A DNA stretch of 64,000 nucleotides from the NCBI RefSeq assembly GCF_005938105.1, contig NZ_VCPE01000020.1, forward strand, positions 1 to 64,000. The letters are read 5' to 3'. Source of the DNA: Brucella haematophila (GTDB taxonomy: Bacteria; Pseudomonadota; Alphaproteobacteria; Rhizobiales; Rhizobiaceae). The position numbers and the translations under genes were made by a program. Positions 8,257 through 16,654 of the stretch are shown here, one piece after another. Numbering within the stretch: the stretch's first letter is position 1; each line of letters opens with the position of its first letter. The notes under the pieces were generated by a model. That model had not been told where the DNA came from and did no database searches. It saw only the letters and a program-made list of their open reading frames with translations.

Positions 8257-9234
8257 TTAATCTCCAGTTTGTGTCTTTTTTGATTGCTCAAACTCATCAT
8301 AAAGAGAGTCTAACCGAGCAGATATCCAGTCACCAAAATCACCAGCATTAGCGTCAGTGAGTTCGATTGATGTCTTTTTAGGCATCCGATTTATTGAGAA
8401 CGTAACTGAGGAATCTTTGGATCTCCAGGACTTAACCGGCACCATTTTTTTATTTTTGGTAAGTGGCTTTAGAAGCTGGAAAACACGAACGAACCGTTCA
8501 TCCGATGAGAGTGCTTTAAGTTCACCGTCTAAGAGTTCACGTACGTAGGATATATTGCCTGCCTCTGCAAGATAAGCGGCGACCTTCACCCATCGATCTC
8601 TGCCTGCTTTTGGCGCGGATCCGATACCGCGAATGATGTCGTCTGGAATACGTTCAGCTGTAGAAATAAGGTGTGAAAGCGCGGCTTTATCGATCGCAAG
8701 CGCAGACATGATAACATCACGCTTGAAGCCCCTGCCCTCCAATTGGAGCGCATAGAGAGCCTTCTCAATATATGAAAGGTCTTGCCTGGCGTTGTTTTCC
8801 TGTCCCTGAGCAACTACGAGTTCGTTATCGGAAAGAGGCTTAACGGTCGCCTTTACGAGCTTTCCAGCTTCCTTCACTGCGCGAAGTCGTCTGCGACCGT
8901 AGGCTACCTGATAACGACCTTCTTTATCTGGATGGGGGCGAACGAGAATGGGGACCTGTTGTCCATGTTCCCTTATTTGAGCTGCAAACTCTGCGAAGCT
9001 CTCATCGCTCTCTTCAAGACGATCTGAGACAAATGGCTCATCAATAAGATCAGGTTCGATCTCAGAAACTGAGCTAGATTTCAGTTGCTGAATGGAACGG
9101 GAAACAGCGCCGATTGCGCCCTTGTGTGAGAACGCAGCAGATGCGCGTTCAGGAGTTTGAACTTCATCGGGAGCAGAGTTGTCGGACGACAACTTTTGAG
9201 GAAGCAAGCCTTCAAGCAGGTTTTTGCGAGCCAT
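8257..9234 (-). CDS. repB: Plasmid partitioning protein RepB (ParB family)
   Basis: A 325-residue ParB-type protein that binds centromere-like parS sites and works with RepA to segregate the plasmid and autoregulate the operon. The ParB/Srx-like domain shows IPILVRPHPDKEGRYQVAYG then RRRLRA. A central helix-turn-helix follows (MSALAIDKAALSHLISTAE). The start ATG at 9234 shares one base with the repA stop (TAATG) and has GGGGGAG upstream. A parS-like palindrome lies inside the gene near its 5' end (9178-9193). Confidence 0.95.
   Translation of the reverse strand: MARKNLLEGLLPQKLSSDNSAPDEVQTPERASAAFSHKGAIGAVSRSIQQLKSSSVSEIEPDLIDEPFVSDRLEESDESFAEFAAQIREHGQQVPILVRPHPDKEGRYQVAYGRRRLRAVKEAGKLVKATVKPLSDNELVVAQGQENNARQDLSYIEKALYALQLEGRGFKRDVIMSALAIDKAALSHLISTAERIPDDIIRGIGSAPKAGRDRWVKVAAYLAEAGNISYVRELLDGELKALSSDERFVRVFQLLKPLTKNKKMVPVKSWRSKDSSVTFSINRMPKKTSIELTDANAGDFGDWISARLDSLYDEFEQSKKTQTGD
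9178..9193. promoter_or_regulatory. parS-like palindrome within repB
   Basis: GTTGTCGGACGACAAC: 7-base arms around GA. It differs by one base from the repABC parS consensus GTTNNCNGCNGNNAAC. A sister site occurs upstream of repA. Confidence 0.7.
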
Positions 9235-10517
9235 TACGATCTCCCCCAAGCTGTGTGAATTAACTTTTCGATCTCCGAATTAACATTGTCCAGAGCCTCA
9301 TGGGCACGGTCATAAGTGGCTCTTGTGAACTGTTCTCTTGGGACTTCGTAAAGGGTTTGCTTAGTGATGCCAGCGTCAGAAATTGCAGTAGATTTCAACA
9401 TTGGGTGATTAAGAACGTGATCGCCGAACATGGTTCTCATGAAAGACATCATCTGGTTCTGCGGACCATCACCAGGTTCGTAGCGGGTGACTAGATATCG
9501 CATCCAATCGTAGTCCATCGAGCCACCAGCTTCAGCGACAACCGACAGCAGTTCCGATGTCATGAGCAGGAACTGACACATCGACATGACATCGAGCATC
9601 TGCGGATGGACAGTCACCAATACTGCAGTTGCTGCACAAAGAGCTGACATCGTCAGAAAGCCGAGCTGGGGTGGGCAGTCTACAACAACGACATCGTAGT
9701 TATCCGCAACGGATGAAATGGCTTCATCCATTCTCGTGAAAAACATGGATTGATGATCGTTGCGTGCAAGAACACGAGCGGTGTCATGCTCGAATTCGAC
9801 GAGTTCCAGATTACCCGGAACAAGATCGAGGTTCTGCATGTAAGTCTTCTTTATGATCTCCGAGAGAGGTCGTCTCTCGCCATCGTATCTGACAGCGCCA
9901 TACAGAGTTTCATTGTCGCCTACATCGAACTCTGGTTGAAAACCGTGAAGAGCGGATAGAGATGCCTGCGGGTCAAGATCGATAGCAAGAACGCGATGGC
10001 CATGGAGAGCCAGGTACTGTGCAAGATGTGCAGCGGTGGTTGTCTTGCCGGAGCCGCCCTTAAAATTTACGACAGCTATTACCTGGAGATGTTCGTGTTT
10101 CGACCGGATAGGAAGATATCTGCGGTCGTGCTTGCCGTTCTCATCGAGATATTTACGTAGCTCGTGGATTGCTTCAGCACTGTAAGATCGGCGACCATTC
10201 GCGCTAACTTCGGGCTGGACCCCTTTGCCTTCTAAAGAGAGGTGGCGTAGGTATCCGTCGTTCACGCCGATGAGTTTTGCAGCTTCAGTGGAACTAAATG
10301 AACGCAAACTTTTACGAGCTTCCGGGGGGTATAACTGAATGCGATGCTTCTGTAGCTGCGCAGACAAGTCTTTCGCATGAGTAGCGATTAGTTTGTGAAT
10401 AGCTTTGTTAAGTTTTGCGTTCGACTCCAAGTCACGCTCCAATGTAGACACGCTTTTTTGCGTAAACACAGATAATTTCCGTCTATGAATACCCCGATTC
10501 CCAGCGAGGCTCAACAT
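9234..10517 (-). CDS. repA: Plasmid partitioning ATPase RepA (ParA family)
   Basis: A ParA-type Walker ATPase of about 427 residues and first gene of repABC. The N-terminal DNA-binding region (SSTEAAKLIGVNDGYLRHLS) is typical of RepA. The deviant Walker A is NFKGGSGKTTTAAHLAQ and Walker B is VVVVDCPPQLG. RepA drives plasmid segregation with RepB and represses its own promoter. The open frame extends to a TTG at 10580 that lies inside a parS-like palindrome. I prefer the ATG at 10517, although no good ribosome binding site is visible and the protein is still somewhat longer at its N terminus than usual. Confidence 0.93.
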   Translation of the reverse strand: MLSLAGNRGIHRRKLSVFTQKSVSTLERDLESNAKLNKAIHKLIATHAKDLSAQLQKHRIQLYPPEARKSLRSFSSTEAAKLIGVNDGYLRHLSLEGKGVQPEVSANGRRSYSAEAIHELRKYLDENGKHDRRYLPIRSKHEHLQVIAVVNFKGGSGKTTTAAHLAQYLALHGHRVLAIDLDPQASLSALHGFQPEFDVGDNETLYGAVRYDGERRPLSEIIKKTYMQNLDLVPGNLELVEFEHDTARVLARNDHQSMFFTRMDEAISSVADNYDVVVVDCPPQLGFLTMSALCAATAVLVTVHPQMLDVMSMCQFLLMTSELLSVVAEAGGSMDYDWMRYLVTRYEPGDGPQNQMMSFMRTMFGDHVLNHPMLKSTAISDAGITKQTLYEVPREQFTRATYDRAHEALDNVNSEIEKLIHTAWGRS

Positions 10518-11046
10518 ATTTAAAGTTAATGATCGGTTAATGAGAGTTGGACGCAGATTAAAGGAGTTGTCGCCCGACAACTCCTAGCTATGAGGACGGA
10601 TTTAAGTTGAAAATTTAGCGGAGAGCGGAGGGGGCTTTTGTTTTTGGATTAAAATCGTAATGGAGAAATGGGCATAAATACACTACATGGCGCGTGTGAT
10701 GGCATAGCTGTTCGTATTGGCTATCAGAAACAAATTTATCTAAACAAAGTGCTTGTTTATCACGGCGATTATGGTGCCGATTATTCACTTGTTGATGCAA
10801 ACAGGAAGAATGTAAAGCAGGCAAGAGGATAAAGTTTTTGAAAACCAGCATTTTCGTGCGCAGGCTTCTTACTTTCATGAACTCTTTAAATTGTGATCGA
10901 GCTTTAGCAGGTCAACTTATCTTAGTCGGATAGTCAACGACAGCAGTCGCTTCGAAGCATGCTGGGGTCGATGTGGACGGGTAGACCAGGTGTGGCGGGC
11001 CTCAGTCATCCCGAGACATCTCAGATGACCTGCGGTGGTTTGCCGA
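10518..11046. other. repA upstream region without recognised genes
   Basis: Besides the parS-like site at 10566-10581 I see no gene. A short minus-strand frame at 10615-10878 has a composition unlike a real protein. The region is A/T-richer than its surroundings and should contain the repABC promoter, which I could not place with confidence. Confidence 0.35.
10566..10581. promoter_or_regulatory. parS-like palindrome upstream of repA
   Basis: GTTGTCGCCCGACAAC, extended by flanking GGA/TCC to 10-base arms around CC. It has one mismatch to the repABC parS consensus and the same arms as the site at 9178. Confidence 0.7.
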
Positions 11047-11703
11047 TCAATTCTGTTCCAACAATATTCGACTTAAGGCCTTCGGCTCCAGGCGTGCTAC
11101 GTTGTGTCCGCAATTGAGCGAAAAGGTTGTCCAGTCCGGCTGGTGGCTCAGGCGTCGATAAAGCTCAAGGAAAGGACTTCCTTCCCAGCCATGTGCGCCT
11201 ACGAATGTCTTGCGCGGAACATCTCGCCAGCGTCCAGTGAGTGTAATTGATTGGAGAAACGTTCCGATCGGATGTGGGCGGCATCTCGAGTCGAGACTGG
11301 GTGGTGGCGCGCAATTCAACCCGTCAGCCGCTGCACCTGCGACAAACATGTCCCGAAAACGGGGTGTTGTCAGCGACCACACAGAGTCTCCTGAATCGGG
11401 TACGTAGGCATCGACGTAGATCAGGGCCCGGATTGGCGTCGGATTGATGTCTGCGACGCCGCTCATGACCATCCCGCCATAGGATTGCCCGACAAGAACT
11501 AGGTCATCGCAGGTTTGCGACTGCACGAGTTCGGCGACTTCACCTATGTGGCTTTCAAGGTTGGTCATGGGAGCAGGAACATTGCCCAGTCCCGAAAGCG
11601 TTACCGGCACGACGTTGTGCCCGTGCCTTGTCAATATGTCTGCTAAGTTCCGGTAGACCCACCCGCCCTGCCATCCCCCGGGTATCAGAATAAAAGTGGC
11701 CAT
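11047..11703 (-). CDS. Alpha/beta hydrolase
   Basis: About 218 residues with the alpha/beta-hydrolase fold of small esterases (EstC/salicylate-esterase-like group). It begins MATFILIPGGWQGGWVYR (strand plus oxyanion HG-like motif) and carries the nucleophile elbow GQSYGG. The acid and the C-terminal catalytic histidine (CGHNVARLEP) are in the expected order. The ATG at 11703 gives the canonical N terminus; the frame open to 11889 adds 62 unrelated residues. Substrate unknown. It stands alone, so the context gives no hint of its role. Confidence 0.85.
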   Translation of the reverse strand: MATFILIPGGWQGGWVYRNLADILTRHGHNVVPVTLSGLGNVPAPMTNLESHIGEVAELVQSQTCDDLVLVGQSYGGMVMSGVADINPTPIRALIYVDAYVPDSGDSVWSLTTPRFRDMFVAGAAADGLNCAPPPSLDSRCRPHPIGTFLQSITLTGRWRDVPRKTFVGAHGWEGSPFLELYRRLSHQPDWTTFSLNCGHNVARLEPKALSRILLEQN

Positions 11704-12000
11704 AATATTTGTTCCATTCGTTGGTGTCGCAACGCGCTCTAGATGTAGCCTTATTTTTGTGCTTTGTTGCCGAAATGGTCGGCAGCTTTGCGCCAAATTC
11801 CTATCGCTCTCTTGTGCGTTCGACACTGTCGGCTTTTGGACCTCATTGCGACCCTTGTCGTTATGAATGACTTTCCTTGCAATGGACACTAGGATGGCTG
11901 GAGTTGGCGCAGTTTTTTAGGTTGACTCGTCAAGAGAGACAGGAAATTGACAGCAAAACCAAAAACTTTATACGGCCCTCAAGCACAGACGAAACGCGAA

Positions 12001-12417
12001 ATGATACGGAAGTTGGCGGTTATCCTCAGTGCCATTATCTTGGCGTATTCGATCCCCGCAAAGGCTGATCGACTAGTTTGTTCTCAATCAGAACATCTGC
12101 GCTACATGAAAATGGTCGGTGAGGTTGGCGAGATGGGGATCGACCGTGACCCTGTGGGGGAAGATGTTGCGGCTTTCGAGAGGTTAACAGCCGCATATGA
12201 AACCCTCAACCCGAAAGGACCGAAGACCTCGCTTTTCGTGGCGTATGTTCCCACCGGTCAGATTTATAGTAAGGTATGTGCGCAAGAGCGCTGCACGATG
12301 GAAGAAATGGCAACGCCGGAGCAAGCCTGTTTGATCGATCATATGAACCAATGCAGCTATGTTGCACTTCGCTTCCGGGGCGAAGAGTTCTGCCTCCTCC
12401 GTTCGCCGCAAAATTAG
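12001..12417 (+). CDS. Small secreted cysteine-containing protein, unknown
   Basis: A 138-residue protein starting at ATG 12001 with a clear Sec signal peptide (MIRKLAVILSAIILAYS, cleaved after the following IPAKA). The mature part contains six cysteines (for example VCSQSE, VCAQERC, ACLIDHMNQC), suggesting disulfides in the periplasm. No family recognised. The upstream frame from 11947 would place the signal peptide internally, so I reject it. Confidence 0.6.
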   Translation: MIRKLAVILSAIILAYSIPAKADRLVCSQSEHLRYMKMVGEVGEMGIDRDPVGEDVAAFERLTAAYETLNPKGPKTSLFVAYVPTGQIYSKVCAQERCTMEEMATPEQACLIDHMNQCSYVALRFRGEEFCLLRSPQN

Positions 12418-12549
12418 TTGTTTGATTCTGCCATCTGATGGATTTCTCACCGGCATGATCGCCGAACTCCGTGCGGTATGCGGCTAACTTGTCTCGGAAA
12501 TCCTGAACTTTGCATCGGGACGCGCTAACTTTGAATTCTCACGGGAACC

Positions 12550-12614
12550 TTTGTCGCGATAGTCGGACGTGAAAGTCCGACTTGCACGGCAGATTTTTGC
12601 GGCACTACTTGCCG
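12550..12614. repeat. TTTGTCGCGAT motif followed by two hairpins
   Basis: TTTGTCGCGAT (12550-12560) is the same 11-mer found at the IS21 left end (2410-2420). It is followed by a perfect 8-base hairpin AGTCGGAC/GTCCGACT (12561-12568, 12575-12582) and a second hairpin GCGGCA/TGCCGC just downstream. It may be a solitary IS end or a small palindromic repeat. Confidence 0.45.
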
Positions 12615-12709
12615 CTTCTACCCTCCCTACCTGCAAGCCGACTGACCGTTTCCCACCTCAACCCGGCCGTTTTAGTTCGTAATAGCTAAACTGGCTGGTT
12701 GTCTTTCGA

Positions 12710-13147
12710 TCAGACACTCTCCTTTCCGATGACAGGAAACTTGCAGAGAATGGCATCGCATGAACGGATAAGTCCGGGCAGGTAGGACTGGTCTCCCTCC
12801 ACGATGAAACGATGATATTGATTGATGTGATCAGCAGTAATTTCAATCACCGCTTCAACATGACCCAACTTCTGCATTCTCAGAACGACATTGATTTCCG
12901 GTTCCAAGCCCTTGAGTGTGGCTTCGCCTGCCAAAGAGGTCGCCAATACATCTAGTTGACCGCGGAATTTCCTGATGTCCGTAGTCATCAGGATTGGCCC
13001 TGCACATTCGACATGTGCGCCGTTAGCCTCCATGCGCGCGCGAACCATCAGCCAATTCCCATCCCAGAAGTCCAACACATCCGGGAACTGGCGTCCATCT
13101 ATCCAAAGCGAAAAGCCGCTAAAGTGCAAACTGGGTTCATCTGTCAT
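12710..13147 (-). CDS. WapI/DUF6228-like immunity protein
   Basis: A 145-residue soluble protein resembling the WapI-type immunity (DUF6228) family. Recognised features are FPDVLDFWDGNWLMVRARME near the N terminus, then GPILMTTDI, and a C-terminal RSCDAILCKFPVIG. Members protect against polymorphic-toxin nucleases. Its start overlaps the stop of the gene before it (ATGA), making it last in an apparent three-gene operon (13797 to 12710). No toxin with an RHS or WapI repeat domain is visible in the window, so it may be an orphan immunity gene. The family assignment is from memory of motifs. Confidence 0.6.
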   Translation of the reverse strand: MTDEPSLHFSGFSLWIDGRQFPDVLDFWDGNWLMVRARMEANGAHVECAGPILMTTDIRKFRGQLDVLATSLAGEATLKGLEPEINVVLRMQKLGHVEAVIEITADHINQYHRFIVEGDQSYLPGLIRSCDAILCKFPVIGKESV

Positions 13148-13395
13148 AGCCGCGACAATGCCATGGCGTCCGTCCGTTTTCTACTCGCCAACGAAAAGAC
13201 CACCGCTCCTCTTGCCATACTTTCCCTGTACCTGAAATTCTCAAGAAGGCTTTCTTCGATTATTGCTTCGAGAGCATAGGTAAGGGCCTGCGTTTTGGCC
13301 GCACCCTGATGAATGCCATCTCCGCGTTGGGGGTGTTTCAGAAACTCAACGGCTTTTCTTTTGTCAACAAGGGGAGGGGTCACTGTTGTGAGCAC
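13144..13395 (-). CDS. Small hypothetical protein in the WapI-like operon
   Basis: An 83-residue protein of unknown function, mostly helical (KTQALTYALEAIIEESLLEN). Its stop overlaps the start of the WapI-like gene by four bases, and it begins about 30 bases after the preceding gene, which supports co-transcription. It could be a truncated toxin end or an accessory subunit; nothing in it decides. Confidence 0.5.
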   Translation of the reverse strand: MLTTVTPPLVDKRKAVEFLKHPQRGDGIHQGAAKTQALTYALEAIIEESLLENFRYRESMARGAVVFSLASRKRTDAMALSRL

Positions 13396-13425
13396 CCTTC
13401 CGGTCTGGTCTTCCTGATCGTGTCT

Positions 13426-13797
13426 CTATCGATTGGGCTGTCCCTGCTCCGTTTTGACGGCCTGTTCATGCATGGCCAGTCGCGCAGCCTCGATTGCCGC
13501 AGTAAAGGATTTGGCCCTAAAGCATCGGATTTTCAGTACTCCGGTAGCAAATTTGACGGTTATGGCGTCTGTAATCAGTCTGCGGTGAACTGAAATCCCG
13601 ACGATGTCCTCCAAATGTATTTCAACACTCAATTCGTCAGGATGAGGATGCAATGCCCGGTTCATGTCGTTTAGGCGGAAACTCAGAGTGGCGGCTGTCA
13701 GTTCGCACTTGCCCCCTACCCACAATCCACCTTGCCTACGACGACGCTCATCAATCTGACCAGAGATTGTATCCGGCAAAAGATCGGTTTCCGACAA
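13426..13797 (-). CDS. GRAM/PH-like domain protein, first gene of the WapI-like operon
   Basis: A 123-residue protein with the beta-rich pattern of a bacterial PH/GRAM-like domain. It shows a GGKCELTAATLSFRLND strand pair, IHLEDIVGISVHRR, and a final amphipathic helix (KSFTAAIEAARLAMHEQ). Such domains often bind lipids or proteins, but none is characterised in this setting. It is followed on the same strand by two closely linked genes ending in a putative immunity protein. Confidence 0.5.
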   Translation of the reverse strand: MSETDLLPDTISGQIDERRRRQGGLWVGGKCELTAATLSFRLNDMNRALHPHPDELSVEIHLEDIVGISVHRRLITDAITVKFATGVLKIRCFRAKSFTAAIEAARLAMHEQAVKTEQGQPNR

Positions 13798-14221
13798 GCT
13801 TGCATTATCAAGGAAAGCGTTGACGAGACGGCTATCGATAACGTTTGGCGTGGCATCCTCCCGATAAAAGTCTGTTGCAACAGGTATCCAGATACTAGCG
13901 CATGGGAGAAGCTTTAGACAAATGCACCAGATTGCCTGACTTCAAAGCAGCCTTGAAAAACTGTGCCGACTGGCATTGTTGTATAGTCAAGATCGGCTGC
14001 CACTGCGCGGATCGGCACCACACTTGGTCGGCACGGCGGGGACGTAGGCTCCATCGGTGGAGCGACCATTCTCGATGTTGATCTCGGCCGTTCGTGGTCA
14101 TCTTCAGCACTCTGGAACGCGGACCTTGCTCATGACCGGTGCCGTGAGGAGTATTAGTCACATAAACCGATGCAGATTTGTCGCTTGATTGGAAATTCTT
14201 GCAGAACGTTTGGAGGAAGCT
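13798..14221. other. Intergenic region, no gene supported
   Basis: Several overlapping open frames exist on both strands, but none looks like a protein. On the minus strand around 13985-14095 one short frame reads protein-like (EINIENGRSTDGAYVPAVP) without a start, which may be a gene relic. Confidence 0.3.
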
Positions 14222-14764
14222 ATGACGGCAATATTGGAAGGAAGAAACCTTCGGCTCCGGCAAGCGTCCGTTGAGGATGTGGAAGCTCGCCTTTCCCTGG
14301 GTAATCACGCAGAAATAATAGAGATGTTTGGAGTGAGTCGGGGCCTCCAACTTCCGTTGACAAGAGACGGTGCGACGCGATGGGTCCAGAGGCTCATCGA
14401 TCATCCGCATGCCTGGGTGATCGAGATTCACGGCAGACTGATCGGCGAAATCAGGCTGGATAATGTTGATTTACACGACCGGCGTGCGTCGATGGCGGTT
14501 GGAATTCTCGATCCGCAATTGCTGGGCAAAGGCTTGGGCAGCGAAGCTATTTTATTGCTTCTGCGACACGCCTTTGCTGACTTGCAGCTTCATCGAATAG
14601 GAATCCGGGTGCTTGCTTACAATCAACGTGCAATCCCAGCTTATAAAAAATGCGGATTCGTCATTGAAGGCAGGGAACGAGAGGCGGCGTTTGTAAATGG
14701 TACCTGGCACGACGACGTAATGATGGGGCTGCTTGAACACGAGTTTTTTACGCGGAACTCCTGA
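14222..14764 (+). CDS. GNAT-family N-acetyltransferase (RimJ/RimL type)
   Basis: A 180-residue acetyltransferase. It starts MTAILEGRNLRLRQASVED, as is usual for RimJ/RimL-like proteins. The acetyl-CoA loop appears as LLGKGLGSEAILLLLRHAF (Q/R-x-x-G-x-G/A pattern), and the C-terminal IGIRVLAYNQRAIPAYKKCG helix-strand is canonical. The ATG at 14222 has GGAGG seven bases upstream, so I reject the longer frame from 14189. Members acetylate ribosomal proteins, aminoglycosides or small amines; substrate unknown. Confidence 0.88.
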   Translation: MTAILEGRNLRLRQASVEDVEARLSLGNHAEIIEMFGVSRGLQLPLTRDGATRWVQRLIDHPHAWVIEIHGRLIGEIRLDNVDLHDRRASMAVGILDPQLLGKGLGSEAILLLLRHAFADLQLHRIGIRVLAYNQRAIPAYKKCGFVIEGREREAAFVNGTWHDDVMMGLLEHEFFTRNS

Positions 14765-14858
14765 TATTCGCGACAAGCCAGCTGTCTTTTTGGAAACCAA
14801 TTCAAACGTTGCTCTTCCGCGTCCCTGCGTAGATGATCGTAGGCCGCGCATCTTGGGG

Positions 14859-15581
14859 CTATTTGAAGCCGAACTGGTCGATAACTTCCGTCAAATCGAC
14901 ATGGCCTCGGCAAGCTCCATTGCCTGGCGATATCTCACCGTTCTCCAGCGATGTCGCATAAACGACGGCCGGATCGGCTTCGATGCGTCCTCTAAGGGCA
15001 GCAAGTTTTGGCCAGCGCGCCATGTCGGCCACTTGATGGAAGTCGAGCCAACGGGCGACCCCGATCAGAATGCCGTCAGCTAGTGTCGGATTATCGGCGA
15101 TCAGAAATCGAGAGTCTGCAATCATCTCCTCAAGCCGGTCGTGGCGTTCGATGACGCCTTCGCTGCCCCATTCTTTCAAGGCCGATTGCATCGCCGGGTT
15201 GGGGGGCTGCATTTCCATCGCAGCCCAAAGGGGGCCAAACACTCCGGTGAATCCGGTGTTGATGAACGCCATCAACTGATGCATCCGGTCGGCTTCGTGC
15301 GACAGTGGATCGAAGCTAATGCGCCGCTCGGTGTCTCGGGCCTCCAGCCACGCAGCGATAGCCATGGTTTCGGTGAGTACGTCACCTTGATCTGCTACCA
15401 ACGCGGGTGTCTCAACGCGCGGATTGATCCGCTTGTAGGATGGATCACGCATCTCGCCGAGCATGTCGACGCGGCAGAGCTTATAGGGCCTGCCCATCCA
15501 TTCGAGAGCGGCGACGAGTCCCATAGAGCTTCCCGCCGGAAAGCCGTATAAGAGTATGGGTTCCATGTTCTTGTTCTCCAT
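14859..15581 (-). CDS. Glutathione S-transferase-like protein
   Basis: A 240-residue GST-fold protein. The thioredoxin-like N-terminal domain contains ILLYGFPAGSSMGLVAALEW and the cis-Pro/glutathione segment VETPALVADQGDVLTETMAI. The helical C-terminal domain contains LADGILIGVARWLDF, the GST N-capping box. It is divergent from an HxlR-type regulator (15675), a pairing usually seen with thiol- or electrophile-responsive control. An internal ATG at 15566 with GGAG upstream is an alternative start. Substrate unknown. Confidence 0.85.
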   Translation of the reverse strand: MENKNMEPILLYGFPAGSSMGLVAALEWMGRPYKLCRVDMLGEMRDPSYKRINPRVETPALVADQGDVLTETMAIAAWLEARDTERRISFDPLSHEADRMHQLMAFINTGFTGVFGPLWAAMEMQPPNPAMQSALKEWGSEGVIERHDRLEEMIADSRFLIADNPTLADGILIGVARWLDFHQVADMARWPKLAALRGRIEADPAVVYATSLENGEISPGNGACRGHVDLTEVIDQFGFK

Positions 15582-15674
15582 GATTTCTTCTGATCACGCT
15601 GCGCAGCGAAGCCGAACCTTAGCAGGCGGTTTCGCCAAGTAAATTACGCACTTTTTTGTTACCATGAGCTGCTG

Positions 15675-16046
15675 ATGAAAGACGTTATTTCCCGCTGCCC
15701 TATCGAAGAGGTCATGCTGATTCTCAGCGGTCGTTGGCCGACGTTGCTGATCTATTATCTGCAGGAAGGTACGAAGCGGTTCAGTGATCTTCGCCGGGAC
15801 AATCCGACAATCTCTCACAAGATGTTGACGCTCGAACTGCGGAAGCTCGAGGATGCTGGTATTGTACGCCGTACCGAATTCGGGGGCTATCCACTTCGCG
15901 TCGAGTACGACCTGACAACTGCCGGAGAGCGACTGGTGCCGCTCATCGATGCGTTAGGCGATTGGTGGGAAGCTACCGATGGCAATATTGGAGAGCAGGG
16001 CGCGGATAACTTGGACATTCCAGATTCACAGCCCGACCTCGTTTGA
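15675..16046 (+). CDS. HxlR-family winged-helix regulator
   Basis: A 123-residue MarR-like HxlR regulator. It begins with the family signature CPIEEVMLILSGRWPTLLIY (redox-sensitive N-terminal cysteine), then RFSDLRRDNPTISHKMLTLE as the recognition helix region and GGYPLRVEYDLTTAGERL as the wing. It is divergent from the GST gene across about 93 bases, so it probably controls that promoter. HxlR proteins often sense formaldehyde, quinones or disulfide stress through the conserved cysteine; the inducer here is unknown. Confidence 0.9.
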   Translation: MKDVISRCPIEEVMLILSGRWPTLLIYYLQEGTKRFSDLRRDNPTISHKMLTLELRKLEDAGIVRRTEFGGYPLRVEYDLTTAGERLVPLIDALGDWWEATDGNIGEQGADNLDIPDSQPDLV

Positions 16047-16237
16047 TCGCAAATTGAGCATCCGGCTGAGTGTTGCCACGTTCGTACGATTCTCCTTTTT
16101 CGATCGCAAAGCGGCCAGTCAGCTTTCCACCCCCGTTGCAGACATACGCAAATCAATCTTGCAATGACAGGTTGGGCCTTATTGCGGACCTTTTACAAGC
16201 CGGACGAAAATGACCTATGTCGCCCGAGGTACTCGCG

Positions 16238-16654
16238 CTAATCGTCTCTCCCGGGTTCGTTTGGATCGTTGGAAAACAGGGCGATCTTATTGCCCTGAGG
16301 GTCGCGTAGGTAACCGACATAAAATTTAGGACCGTATGAGTTACGGAAGCCCGGTTGGCCCTCGTCAACGCCCCCTGCGGCAAGCGCGGCGGCGTGAAGG
16401 TCACGAACCTGTTTTTGACTGCGAGCCTGGAATGCGATCATTGTACCGTTGCCAGCTGAAGCCAGGCGCCCGTTGAAGGGAGGCTTGACGTAGAAATCCG
16501 GCAGAGCGGCTGACGGGCCCGGCTGTTCGGGTAGCACGTAGCTCAGGCCTTCGGTCCCCTCAGTCAGCTCGTAATCAAGCGCTGGCAGGAACGCAGAGTA
16601 AAACCTTCTCGCGCGAGCGATATCGTCAGCGCCAACGGTTACGTAGCCTATCAT
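16238..16654 (-). CDS. VOC-superfamily (glyoxalase/bleomycin-resistance-like) protein
   Basis: A 138-residue vicinal-oxygen-chelate protein. It begins MIGYVTVGADDIARARRFYS and ends with YLRDPQGNKIALFSND, the two halves of the beta-alpha-beta-beta-beta fold. Family members include lyases, dioxygenases and drug-binding proteins. The ATG at 16654 is preceded by GAGGAG at suitable spacing and gives the canonical N terminus; the ATG at 16663 is too close to it. It stands alone, so function cannot be refined. Confidence 0.87.
   Translation of the reverse strand: MIGYVTVGADDIARARRFYSAFLPALDYELTEGTEGLSYVLPEQPGPSAALPDFYVKPPFNGRLASAGNGTMIAFQARSQKQVRDLHAAALAAGGVDEGQPGFRNSYGPKFYVGYLRDPQGNKIALFSNDPNEPGRDD

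Noticed and set aside
10615-10878. An 87-residue minus-strand open frame upstream of repA
   Set aside because: Odd composition rich in histidine and cysteine, no ribosome binding site, no family features, and it overlaps the expected repABC control region.
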